Part shown: piece by piece, positions 26,060 through 34,219 of the stretch
How positions within the stretch are numbered: position 1 is the first letter of the stretch
How the letters are laid out: every line of letters begins with the position of its first letter
Source: Rhodopila globiformis
GTDB lineage: Bacteria > Pseudomonadota > Alphaproteobacteria > Acetobacterales > Acetobacteraceae
Length of the DNA stretch: 64,000 nt
Assembly (NCBI RefSeq): GCF_002937115.1
Contig: NZ_NHRY01000260.1
Span: 84,237 to 148,236, forward strand
Direction of reading: 5' to 3'
The notes under the pieces: model-generated
Databases searched by the model: none
The model's input: only the letters and a program-made list of their open reading frames with translations
What the model was told of the DNA's origin: nothing
Made by a program: the position numbers and the translations under genes

Positions 26060-27625
26060 ATGGATGGCCGCCTGAAATTCTACGGTTGGGGCATTGAGAA
26101 CACCGGCCTGGACGAAGCCGAGCGGGCGCGGTTGTTCGGCTTCATCAGCAGTCGCCTCGGCGTCGAGCCTCGTGAGGTCGCGCCGCCGCGGACGGCGGAC
26201 ATCACCCTGCGCGCCCCACGACTGAGCCTGCCCGCCTCCCTGGCCCCGGTGCTACAGGACGGCCCGTACGAACGGCTGCTGCACACCTATGGCAAGTCAT
26301 TCCCCGAGACGGTGCGCGCCTTCGACCGCGACTTTGCCAACGCGCCGGACCTTGTCGCCGTGCCGGCGAACGAAGCCGACGTCACCGCCGTGCTGGACTG
26401 GGCAGGCTCGGCACGTGTCGCCGTTATCCCGTTCGGCTGCGGCTCCTCGGTCGTCGGCGGGGTCGAGCCTGCCGTCGGCGACCGCTATGCCGGCGTCGTC
26501 AGCCTCGACCTGCGCCGCCTGGACCGGGTGCTGGAGGTGGACGCGACCAGCCGCGCCGCGCGCATCCAGGCCGGCATCCTCGGCCCGGCGATCGAGGCGG
26601 CGCTGAAACCGCACGGCATGGCGATCCGGCACTATCCGCAGAGCTTCGAGTTCTCCACCCTGGGCGGCTGGATCGCCACCCGCTCGGGCGGGCACTTCGC
26701 CACGCTGTACACCCACATCGACGATTTCGTCGAAAGCGTGAGGACTGTCACCCCGGCCGGGGTGATCGAATCGCGCCGCCTGCCCGGGTCGGGCGCCGGG
26801 CCAAGTCCCGACCGCATGATCATCGGCTCGGAAGGCGCGCTCGGAGTCATTACCGAGGCCTGGATGCGGCTGCAGCACCAGCCACGCTTCCGCGCCGGCG
26901 CCGCGTTCGGCTTCCCCGACCTGTTCGCCGCGGCCCGCGCGGTGCGCGCCGTCGGCCAGGCCGGGCTCTACCCGTCGAACCTGCGCGTCATCGACAACGA
27001 CGAGGCCGGCATCTACGGCGTCAACAACTACGAGGAATCGCTGCTGATCCTGGGCTTCGAGTCCAGCGACCATCCGGTGGACGCCTGGATGGGGCGGGCG
27101 GTCGAGCTGATCCAGGACCTCGGCGGCCGGCGGCATGCCGATGACGGCGCGGTGCTGCGCTGGCGCACTGCGTTCATCCGCATGCCTTATGCGCGCGAAC
27201 TGACGGTGCCGCTGGGCGTGATCAACGACACGTTCGAGAGCGCGGTGACCTGGGACCGGTTCGAGGCCTTCCACACCGCCGTGCGCTCGGCGACCGCGGC
27301 GGCGCTGAAGGAGGCGACGGGGCGCGAGGGAACGGTCTCGACCCGGTTCACCCATGTCTATCCCGACGGCCCGGCGCCGTACTACACGTTCAACGTCCGC
27401 GGCACGCCGGGCCAGCTGCTGCAGCAATGGCGGCACATCAAGACCCGCGCGTCGGACGCGCTGATCGCCGCCGGCGGGACGATCACGCACCACCACGCGG
27501 TCGGCCGTGACCACATGCCGTGGTACCGGCAGCAGCGCCCTGCCCTGTTCGGCAAGGCGCTGGAGGCGGCGAAGGCGGTGCTCGACCCGGCGGCGATTCT
27601 CAATCCGGGCGTGCTGGTGCCGTAG
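26060..27625 (+). CDS. FAD-binding oxidase of the alkyl-dihydroxyacetonephosphate synthase-like type
   Basis: Protein of 521 residues. It has the PCMH-type FAD-binding domain: VIPFGCGSSVVGGVEP as the pyrophosphate loop, then HYPQSFEFSTLGGWIATRSG and RMIIGSEGALGVIT. The C-terminal half has TRFTHVYPDGPAPYYTF and the histidine cluster GTITHHHAVGRDHMPWY, equivalent to the His-rich active site of AGPS. Bacterial members are usually FAD-linked oxidases of unknown substrate; an ether-lipid role is possible but unproven. ATG 26060 follows AAGGAGATC. The 60-bp gap after the glycosyltransferase gene allows co-transcription. Confidence 0.88.
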   Translation: MDGRLKFYGWGIENTGLDEAERARLFGFISSRLGVEPREVAPPRTADITLRAPRLSLPASLAPVLQDGPYERLLHTYGKSFPETVRAFDRDFANAPDLVAVPANEADVTAVLDWAGSARVAVIPFGCGSSVVGGVEPAVGDRYAGVVSLDLRRLDRVLEVDATSRAARIQAGILGPAIEAALKPHGMAIRHYPQSFEFSTLGGWIATRSGGHFATLYTHIDDFVESVRTVTPAGVIESRRLPGSGAGPSPDRMIIGSEGALGVITEAWMRLQHQPRFRAGAAFGFPDLFAAARAVRAVGQAGLYPSNLRVIDNDEAGIYGVNNYEESLLILGFESSDHPVDAWMGRAVELIQDLGGRRHADDGAVLRWRTAFIRMPYARELTVPLGVINDTFESAVTWDRFEAFHTAVRSATAAALKEATGREGTVSTRFTHVYPDGPAPYYTFNVRGTPGQLLQQWRHIKTRASDALIAAGGTITHHHAVGRDHMPWYRQQRPALFGKALEAAKAVLDPAAILNPGVLVP

Positions 27626-28012
27626 ATGACGCGGCGATTTCTGGCGAGGTCTCCTGCCCGGGAATGACGCGGCCGTGGCCCATCCCGTCATGGCCCGGAG
27701 AAGTCGCATCGGCGCTGACTTGGAGGGACAGGGCCGGGTCCTTGCCCTATCGTCATGGCCGGGCGTGTCCCGGCCATCCACCCCCCCACCGTTGAAGCGC
27801 AGATGGCCGGGACACGCCCAGCCATGACGGTGAGAGAACGGCCGCGGCGCCAAATCGTTCTCCGGCCGTCGTCTTATCCTGATACGCATGGTGACACGCC
27901 CGGCCATGACGATAGCGCGACGACCCTGCCCTGTTCCCCCTGAAGTTAGCGCCGATGCAGACAAGCCGGGCCATGACGGTGAGGGAACGGCCGCTTCCCA
28001 TGCAGGCCGGTG
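27626..28012. other. Repeat-filled intergenic region (387 bp)
   Basis: Convergent gap holding a complete family B palindrome (27752-27828), the arm CTTATCCTGATACGCAT (about 27875-27892) and a partial family A/B arm (about 27897-27990). Long open frames on the minus strand through this gap are shadows. No gene. Confidence 0.75.
27752..27828. repeat. Intergenic palindromic repeat, family B
   Basis: Arms GTCATGGCCGGGCGTGTCCC and its near-complement flank an asymmetric centre with CCCCCACCGTTGAAGCGC. The same unit recurs at about 38898, 42398, 52547 and, shortened to its two arms, 55804; its centre also occurs inside a gene at 30025. Confidence 0.8.
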
Positions 28013-29263
28013 TCACAACGCCGTCGCGCGGATGCGGAAACCGCCGGTCAGCGGCCGCAGCAGGCCGACGCCCAGCGCCTGCGCGTTCGCCCACAGCGCA
28101 TAGGGGCTGACCAGAACCTGGCCGACGGTCCAGATCATCACCGCCTGCCAGGAATCGCCGGGCCGCAGCACCACCACCCCCAGGCAGGCGGCCACCATCG
28201 CGGCGAGGTTGGCATACAGGGTGAAGCGCACCTGGCCGAGCGCGACCAGGGCGACCCCACCGGGAAACATCAGCGTGGACAGCGCCATCAGTCCCACCAG
28301 CGGCAGGGCCGCCTGCCCGGCCGCTCCCCAGCCGGGTCCCATCAGCAGCCCGACCCCGCGCTCCAGGCCCAGGGCCAGCAACAGGCAAAGCGGCAGCACG
28401 AGGGCAGCGGAAAACCGCACCCAGTGGTCCACCTGCGCCAGCAGCTTCGGCTGCGCCGTCTGGTGCTCGGCCAAAGCCGGCAGCATCAGCCGCCACAGCG
28501 CGGAGAACACCAGCTCGCGCACCGTATCGACCAGGCGGAACGCCAGGTGCACCTGCCCCAGCACCGCCGCCCCTGCGCTGCCGCCAATCAGCACGGCGAA
28601 CAGCCGGTAGCGCGCGATCAGCACCAGGGTGGAGGCCGTCAGCGGCATCCCCACCGCCAGCAGCGACCGCACCGTCGCGCCCTCGAAGCAGAGCGCCGGA
28701 AGCCAGCCGCGGCTGCCCAGCAGCACCAGCGCGCCGCAAGCCGAGGTGACCGCCTGCTGCACCACCAGCGCCCAGGCCCCCGCGCCGGCCAGCGCGGCCG
28801 AGACCCCGACGGCGGTGCCCACACCCTGGCCGAGGATGGTGCGCAGCGCCAGGCGGGCATAGGCGCGCTCGCGGGTCAGCATGCCCTGGACGACCCCACC
28901 GGCGCCGACCAGCGGCAGCGCCGCCGCCAGCACCAGCGTCATCGGCACCAGCCGCCCGTCATGCAGCAGCCGCGCGAGGCCCCAGCCGCTCGCCGCCTGC
29001 AGCAGCATCGCCACAAAGCCGACCGACAGCGAGGCCCAGAAGGCGCTGGAGAGCATCCGGTCATTGACCGCCAGCCGCTGCACCAGGGCGTCGGCGAACA
29101 GCCCGTTGACCGCCACCCAGAACACCACGTGTACCGCGGTCGCCGCGGCACCGATGCCCAGTTCCGCCGGGCCGATCAGGCGCGCCACGACGAATGATGC
29201 GATGAAAGACAGGGTGGCGGCGACCAGCGCCTCCAGGCCCGACCACAGGGCGTTGCGCCTCAT
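28013..29263 (-). CDS. Oligosaccharide flippase (Wzx/MOP superfamily)
   Basis: About 416 residues with about 12 hydrophobic helices of the polysaccharide-biosynthesis flippase type: FVVARLIGPAELGIGAAATA near the N-terminus and the repeating Leu/Ala-rich membrane segments. ATG 29263 is chosen because it begins MRRNALWSGLEALVAATL at the domain start and overlaps the upstream gene's stop by ATGA; the frame is open to 29317. It should move an undecaprenyl-linked oligosaccharide across the inner membrane and is the last gene of the operon with the autokinase and galE. Confidence 0.85.
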   Translation of the reverse strand: MRRNALWSGLEALVAATLSFIASFVVARLIGPAELGIGAAATAVHVVFWVAVNGLFADALVQRLAVNDRMLSSAFWASLSVGFVAMLLQAASGWGLARLLHDGRLVPMTLVLAAALPLVGAGGVVQGMLTRERAYARLALRTILGQGVGTAVGVSAALAGAGAWALVVQQAVTSACGALVLLGSRGWLPALCFEGATVRSLLAVGMPLTASTLVLIARYRLFAVLIGGSAGAAVLGQVHLAFRLVDTVRELVFSALWRLMLPALAEHQTAQPKLLAQVDHWVRFSAALVLPLCLLLALGLERGVGLLMGPGWGAAGQAALPLVGLMALSTLMFPGGVALVALGQVRFTLYANLAAMVAACLGVVVLRPGDSWQAVMIWTVGQVLVSPYALWANAQALGVGLLRPLTGGFRIRATAL

Positions 29264-30645
29264 GGCGGGCGGCGCAGCGACAGAAGGGAGACGGCGGCAA
29301 CAAACGGCGGCAGCCACATGACCCGGGCCTGGTAGCGGTCATGCGGGCCGGACAGGGCGCCGGTGATTGCGGCGCCGACGGGCAGCACGGACAGCACAGC
29401 AGCCAGGAAGCCGGCACAGGCCGCGCGGCGGCGTAGCGCCACGGGCAGCAGCAGGAGGCAGGCGGCGACGCCGGCCAGGGCGGCGGCGCGGTGGACCTTC
29501 GCCAGCACCGGCGGGACGGCCAGTCGCCCGCGCTGCTGCCGCGCGGTGGCATAGGCGGCACGCTCGGCCGGCGGAAAATCGCGCGCGATCCAGGGCGTGA
29601 CCTGGATCGGCCAGGGTCCCAGGCCGTCGCCGCTGGCGAACCGGGCCAGTTGCGCCAGCGTGTTCGCCAGCGCCGCCCGCGCCACGCCGGCCGCATCGGC
29701 GGCGATAGTGGCCGCAATGATGGCGCCGGCCTCCCGCGAGACCGCTTTCGGGCCGCCGGCCAGATACAGGGGGCTATCCGGCTCCCAAAGAAAATCGTCG
29801 GATGTTGGCGGCATCCGGTCGAGGAACCCGCACAATCGCCAACCCGCTGCCGGGCAATCGCGTCGCAGGACTGCAAGGCCCGGCCCGTCATACAGAACGC
29901 GGGCAAGCAGGAAGACATTGCCGAACGGCGCTATGGCGAAGCGTCCGTGCGCGGCGAGGTTCACTGCGCAAAGGGCAAGGATCGCCAGGCCGACGGGCAA
30001 CAGAGTCAGGTGCCAGATCCGCCGCCCGGCCATCCGCGCTTCAACGGTGGGGGGCGGATGGCCAGGATTCCGCCCGGCGGTGGTGACGGGCCGCCACGGC
30101 GGCACCACCCGCCTCAGGACCAGCAGCAAACCGGCCAGCGTGGCCGCCAGCGGCAGGCTCGACAACTGGCAGGCGATCATGAACGACGCCAGTCCGGCCA
30201 GGGTCACCCGCTCCCACCGGCGCAACCGCTCGGGCACCAGGGCCAGCAGGCACAGCGCCAGGACCAGCAGCGGCGTAAACACGTCGGGCATCAGCGTGCA
30301 GGCCAGCCACGGCAGCCAGGTTCCCAGAGACACGGCCGCCACCAGCGCCAGGAACACCGTCTCGGACAACCCCGGCGCAAGGGCGCGGCAGGCCAGCCGC
30401 AGGACCCACGCCGCCAGCAGCGCCTGGACGACAATTACCGGCCAGGTCGTCACCGTCGCGTGCAGCGGCAGCATGAACAAACTGTAGAAGACCGGCCGAT
30501 CCCAGCCGGCGTAGCGGTGAATGGCCTGCGAGAGGTAGGTGCCGGTGTCGGCGAACACGATCGGGTAGCCGTTCCACAGTGCCGGCCACAGCAGCATCGC
30601 CGCCGCGGCCGGCACGGACAGAACGGCCGCCCGGTCAGTCGCCAT
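29260..30645 (-). CDS. Polytopic membrane protein of the polysaccharide operon (possible GT-C enzyme)
   Basis: About 461 residues with ten or more transmembrane helices. The first periplasmic loop reads FADTGTYLSQAIHRYAGW, followed by DRPVFYSLFMLPL. An acidic first loop of this kind is seen in GT-C glycosyltransferases, so a transferase or polymerase role is conceivable, but no family is firmly recognised. It starts inside the 3' end of galE (11-bp overlap, ATG 30645) and overlaps the flippase start by ATGA. Oddity: about 13 residues (GHPPPTVEARMAGR) come from an intergenic-type repeat lying in frame at 30025-30063. Confidence 0.75.
   Translation of the reverse strand: MATDRAAVLSVPAAAAMLLWPALWNGYPIVFADTGTYLSQAIHRYAGWDRPVFYSLFMLPLHATVTTWPVIVVQALLAAWVLRLACRALAPGLSETVFLALVAAVSLGTWLPWLACTLMPDVFTPLLVLALCLLALVPERLRRWERVTLAGLASFMIACQLSSLPLAATLAGLLLVLRRVVPPWRPVTTAGRNPGHPPPTVEARMAGRRIWHLTLLPVGLAILALCAVNLAAHGRFAIAPFGNVFLLARVLYDGPGLAVLRRDCPAAGWRLCGFLDRMPPTSDDFLWEPDSPLYLAGGPKAVSREAGAIIAATIAADAAGVARAALANTLAQLARFASGDGLGPWPIQVTPWIARDFPPAERAAYATARQQRGRLAVPPVLAKVHRAAALAGVAACLLLLPVALRRRAACAGFLAAVLSVLPVGAAITGALSGPHDRYQARVMWLPPFVAAVSLLSLRRPP
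30025..30063. repeat. Family B repeat centre inside a coding sequence
   Basis: CCCGGCCATCCGCGCTTCAA followed by the G-rich centre and GGCGGATGGCC matches the centre of the intergenic family B palindromes (compare 38915-38955 and 52560-52605). It is 39 bp (13 codons), in frame, and sits in a cytoplasmic or loop region between two membrane helices. Confidence 0.75.
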
Positions 30646-31624
30646 AGCCGCTCGGGTGGGCTTTTCGCCAAGCGAACGCCGTGCTGACGATCTCGTCCAG
30701 CGCGGCATGCACCGGCTTCCAGCCCGCCTCCTGCGCCCGCCGGGACGAGGCCACCAGCACCGCGGCATCGCCCGGCCGGCGCGGCGCGATCCGGTGCGGC
30801 ACCGTCAGGCCGCTGACCCGCTCCACCGCGGCGATCACCTGCCGCACCGAGTGGCCGGCGCCGTTGCCCAGGTTCCACACAACCGAGCCGCGGTCCAGAT
30901 GCTCCAGCGCCAGCAGGTGCGCCGTCGCCAGGTCGGAGACGTGGATGTAGTCGCGGATGCACGTGCCATCGGGGGTCGGGTAGTCGTCGCCATACACCTC
31001 CAGCGCCGGGCGGCGGTCCAGCGCGGCGTCGATCACCAGCGGGATCAGGTGCGATTCCGGCCGGTGGTCCTCGCCCAGCCGCCCGGCCGGATCAGCGCCC
31101 GCAGCGTTGAAGTAGCGCAGGCAGGCATAGCGCATCCCATGCACCTGACCCGCCCAGTGCAACGCCCGCTCGATCATCCACTTGCTGTCGCCATAGGCCG
31201 ATTGCGGGTCGATCCGCCCGTCCTCGGGAATCGGCGCCTCGCCGGGCTCGTTGAACAGCGCGGCGGTGGAGGACAGCACGAAGCGCATCACGCCATGGCG
31301 GATGCAGGAATCGATCAGCCGCATGCCGTTGGCGGCGTTGTCCAGCAGGTAGCGCATCGGCATGCGCATGCTCTCGCCCACCTGCGACAGCGCGGCGAAA
31401 TGGAACACCGCCTGCCAGCCGCCCTCGGCCAGCACCGCGTCAATCTGTTCCACATCCGCCAGATCGGCCGCCACCAGCCTGGCCTGCGGCGGCACCGCGG
31501 CGCGGTGGCCGGTGCGGAAATTGTCCATCACGGTCACCGAGGCGCCCTGGTCCACCAGCGCGGCCACCAGATGGCTGCCGACATACCCGGCCCCGCCGGT
31601 CACCAGAAAACGGCCAGTCATCAT
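30635..31624 (-). CDS. galE: UDP-glucose 4-epimerase
   Basis: Protein of 329 residues of the extended SDR family. NAD-binding TGGAGYVGSH is at residues about 8-17, the Ser of SSTAALF and the YGDSKWMIE catalytic Tyr-x3-Lys are present, and CLRYFNAAGADPAGRLGE with the GTCIRDYIHVSDLA block are diagnostic of GalE. It interconverts UDP-glucose and UDP-galactose for polysaccharide assembly. ATG 31624 or 31621 can serve as start; it lies only a few bases after the autokinase stop (31628), and its 3' end overlaps the next gene by 11 bp, so the four genes form one leftward operon. Confidence 0.93.
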   Translation of the reverse strand: MMTGRFLVTGGAGYVGSHLVAALVDQGASVTVMDNFRTGHRAAVPPQARLVAADLADVEQIDAVLAEGGWQAVFHFAALSQVGESMRMPMRYLLDNAANGMRLIDSCIRHGVMRFVLSSTAALFNEPGEAPIPEDGRIDPQSAYGDSKWMIERALHWAGQVHGMRYACLRYFNAAGADPAGRLGEDHRPESHLIPLVIDAALDRRPALEVYGDDYPTPDGTCIRDYIHVSDLATAHLLALEHLDRGSVVWNLGNGAGHSVRQVIAAVERVSGLTVPHRIAPRRPGDAAVLVASSRRAQEAGWKPVHAALDEIVSTAFAWRKAHPSGYGD

Positions 31625-31627
31625 CCA

Positions 31628-33832
31628 CTACCCCCTGTCATGAGCCCGGTAGCGGCGATGATACATTCCCGCATCCGGCGAACCGGAGCGAAGATGCGCA
31701 CGGGGATCAACTCTTGTCAGTACCGTTCCGATGACCCTGGCGCGGGAGTCGTACAGCACGTCCAGCGCGTGATGCAGCTCGGCCCGGCAGGTCCACCGCC
31801 AGCGCACGCACATCAGCGTGGCATCGGCCAGCGCCGCGACGATGCGGGCGTCGGTCACCACCTCGACCGGCGGCGCGTCGAGCAGCACAAGGTCGTATCT
31901 GGCACGGACGTCGGCCAGGAGCCGGCGCATGTCCTCCGACAGGAAGAAGCCCGCCACGTCCCCGCCCGGCTTGCCCGCCGGAATGACATGCATGCCGGTC
32001 AACGGATCGTTCTGGACCACGCTCTGCCAGTCGATCGTGCCGCGCAGGATGTCCAGCAGACCCGCGACCGGCCCGCGGGCGGAGGCAAGCTGCAGCACAG
32101 GCTGCCGGACATCGCACCCGACCGCCAGCACCCGCTCCCCGCTGAGCTGCGCCGATCGGCCGAGCGAAACGGTGAGGAGGGACTTGCCTTCGGCCGGACG
32201 CGCGGCCGTGACCGCCACCACCACCGGCCGATCGGCTGAGAGGGACAGGGCGGCGCGCACCGAGCGGATGTGCTCGGCGAAGGCGGTCAGCGGCCGCCGC
32301 GTGGCGTATTCGTCGATCGCCAGATGCCCGAGCGCCCGCCGGCCGACCTGCGGGATCGCGGCGTAGCAGGGCAGCCCGGTCATCGCCCGCAGTTCGTCGC
32401 CGCTGTGGATCGTGTCGTCGGTCAGGTGGAGGATATAGACCAGCAGCAGGCCGATGAAGACGCCCGCCGCGCTCGCCGCCGCCAGGATCGGGATTGTCTT
32501 CGGCGCACTGGGACGCTCGGGCGGGATCGCCTGGGAGATTTCGTGCGCTTCCGGGAACTCGATCCAGGTCTGGTGGGCGACCTGCTGCGTCCGGTCCAGC
32601 ACCGACTGCAGCTGCGTTCGCGCGGCCTCCAGGTCGCGGTTCATGGCGTTCAGCGGGATCTGCTCGCGCGCTGCCCGCTCGGCGGCCGTTTCGGTATCCT
32701 GCAGCGCGGCTTCCAGCGACCGGACGCGTTCCGCCGCGGCGTGCTGGTCCGCCTCGATCGACGCCACCACCCGGGCGGTTTCCGCCGCCACCGCCCGCTG
32801 GCCTTCGGCAAGCTGGCGGTTCAGCCCCTGGACCTCGGGGTGCGCGCTGCCCAGGCGGCCCTGTACGGCCTGGAGTTCTGCCGCCAGGCGCTCCTGCTGG
32901 GCGCGCAACTGCACGACCGACGGCGCCACCGCGGCCTGGGCGGCGGCCCCGCGCTGGCCGCGCGCCGCATCCAGCTTGCCGTCGGCGCCCGCCAGTTCGG
33001 CGCGCGCCGTGTCGAGCGCCTCCAGCAGGCGGGTGATCTGCTCGGTGTCGGTGCCGGCGTGGATGCCCTGGCTCAGCGCGTGGCTGGCGCGGTACTGGGC
33101 GATCTTTTCCTCCGCCTGCCGCACGGTTTCGCGCAGCGTCCGTGCCTGGTCCTCGAACTGCCTCTTCACCTCGTCCACCTTGCGATGCCGATCGGCGTAG
33201 AGGCCCTTGATATAGGCGTCCATCGCGTTGTTGGCGCCGTTCGCGGCGACGATGGGATCGCCGGCGGTGAAGGTGACCTGCAGGACGTGGGAGAACTTCA
33301 CCGGCGCGGCATGCAGGGCGGCCTGGACAGCCAGCAGCGTCAGCTCAATGCTGCGATTCCGGCTCGGCCCGACCGGGGTGACCGCCTCGTCGTCCTCCAG
33401 CCCGAGCAGAGCGGTCAGCGTGGCCCAGGCGCGATGCAATGGCCCCGGCGGTCGCAGCGAGGCGTTGAAGATCGAATCGGCAAACAGGTTGCCGCGTTCG
33501 GCGACACGCTGGGCAATGCGCAGGCTTTGCAGCACCTCGGCCTGGCTGGCCATCACAGCCTCGGTGATCGGCTCCTGCCGCGCCGCGTTCTGGTAGTCGC
33601 TGGCTTGGTAGATCAGTTCGCCGGTGGCGGTGTAGAGCGGGGTGACCTGCTGCAGGATCAGGCCGGCGCAGAGCGGGACCAGCAGGCTGGTCGCGAGCAG
33701 CGTCCAGCGGCGCTGACGAATGACCGCCAGGAATCCGGGCAGGCTGTCCTGCCATGCCCCGGGTGGGCCGTCCGGGCGGGACGGCCTGGCGACGGGCGCC
33801 TCGCTCCTGAGATCCGTTGGGCTGTCAGGCAT
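31628..33832 (-). CDS. Polysaccharide co-polymerase / BY-type tyrosine autokinase (Wzc-like)
   Basis: Protein of 734 residues. The N-terminal Wzz domain has TM1 at about 43-62 and a long periplasmic coiled-coil region (about 200-420, Ala/Glu/Gln rich, containing the AHPEVQGLNRQL segment). TM2 is at about 445-468, preceded by a Pro-rich ERPSAPKTIP motif. The C-terminal kinase domain has Walker A ARPAEGKSLL (PAEGKS rather than the common PGEGKS), a Walker A'-like GCDVRQPVL and Walker B LVLLDAPPV. The tail has only a couple of tyrosines (MYHRRYRAHDRG), fewer than in Wzc of E. coli. It controls chain length and export of a capsule or exopolysaccharide. Confidence 0.9.
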   Translation of the reverse strand: MPDSPTDLRSEAPVARPSRPDGPPGAWQDSLPGFLAVIRQRRWTLLATSLLVPLCAGLILQQVTPLYTATGELIYQASDYQNAARQEPITEAVMASQAEVLQSLRIAQRVAERGNLFADSIFNASLRPPGPLHRAWATLTALLGLEDDEAVTPVGPSRNRSIELTLLAVQAALHAAPVKFSHVLQVTFTAGDPIVAANGANNAMDAYIKGLYADRHRKVDEVKRQFEDQARTLRETVRQAEEKIAQYRASHALSQGIHAGTDTEQITRLLEALDTARAELAGADGKLDAARGQRGAAAQAAVAPSVVQLRAQQERLAAELQAVQGRLGSAHPEVQGLNRQLAEGQRAVAAETARVVASIEADQHAAAERVRSLEAALQDTETAAERAAREQIPLNAMNRDLEAARTQLQSVLDRTQQVAHQTWIEFPEAHEISQAIPPERPSAPKTIPILAAASAAGVFIGLLLVYILHLTDDTIHSGDELRAMTGLPCYAAIPQVGRRALGHLAIDEYATRRPLTAFAEHIRSVRAALSLSADRPVVVAVTAARPAEGKSLLTVSLGRSAQLSGERVLAVGCDVRQPVLQLASARGPVAGLLDILRGTIDWQSVVQNDPLTGMHVIPAGKPGGDVAGFFLSEDMRRLLADVRARYDLVLLDAPPVEVVTDARIVAALADATLMCVRWRWTCRAELHHALDVLYDSRARVIGTVLTRVDPRAHLRSGSPDAGMYHRRYRAHDRG

Positions 33833-34219
33833 CCGCGGTGATCAGCCTTTGTTGCTCGCGGCCGGACGCCGCTGGTCCGCCGACGGGTGATGAAGACCAT
33901 CGTGGTATCGCGGAAATGCTTAATATTTCGCTAACAGGACGCGGTCTTCACTGGCTCCGCTATGGCCAGGGCACGGCCGTTGCTACCCCGTCATGGTGGG
34001 CGAAGAACCACCATCCACGCCTTTTGCCGATACCTGCACCGCAAGGCGTGGATGGCGGCCCGGAGCCTGTGCCCGGGCTTGTCCCGGGTAGCCGCCATGA
34101 CGATGAGGACAGGCCACCTGTGCGTCCCAACCGACCTGCGGTCTGCTGTAGCGCCTACCCGCCCAGACACGACGGCGGGGAGACGACCTCGCGCCGCTGC
34201 CGACCGCCTTGTCCCGCCC
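33833..34219. other. Upstream region of the polysaccharide operon, with repeats
   Basis: 387 bp. Nearest the autokinase start is an AT-rich patch (about 33913-33930, TTAATATTTCGC), the best place for the operon promoter on the minus strand. The rest carries a family C palindrome (about 33990-34103) followed by a family D module (about 34107-34155, core CCTGCGGTCTGCTGTAGCGC). No gene. Confidence 0.6.
33990..34155. repeat. Family C palindrome joined to family D module
   Basis: GTCATGGTGGGCGAAGAACC ... ATCCACGCC and AGGCGTGGATGGCGGCC form the C unit, closing with GCCGCCATGAC at 34103. The D module begins with GACAGGCCACCTGTGCGTCC. D modules recur at 52655 (inverted) and 52786. Confidence 0.65.

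Noticed and set aside
27753..28739. 328-codon minus-strand frame over the 27.8-28.7 kb region
   Set aside because: It overlaps the flippase in another frame, has a typical shadow composition and translates intergenic repeats at its end.
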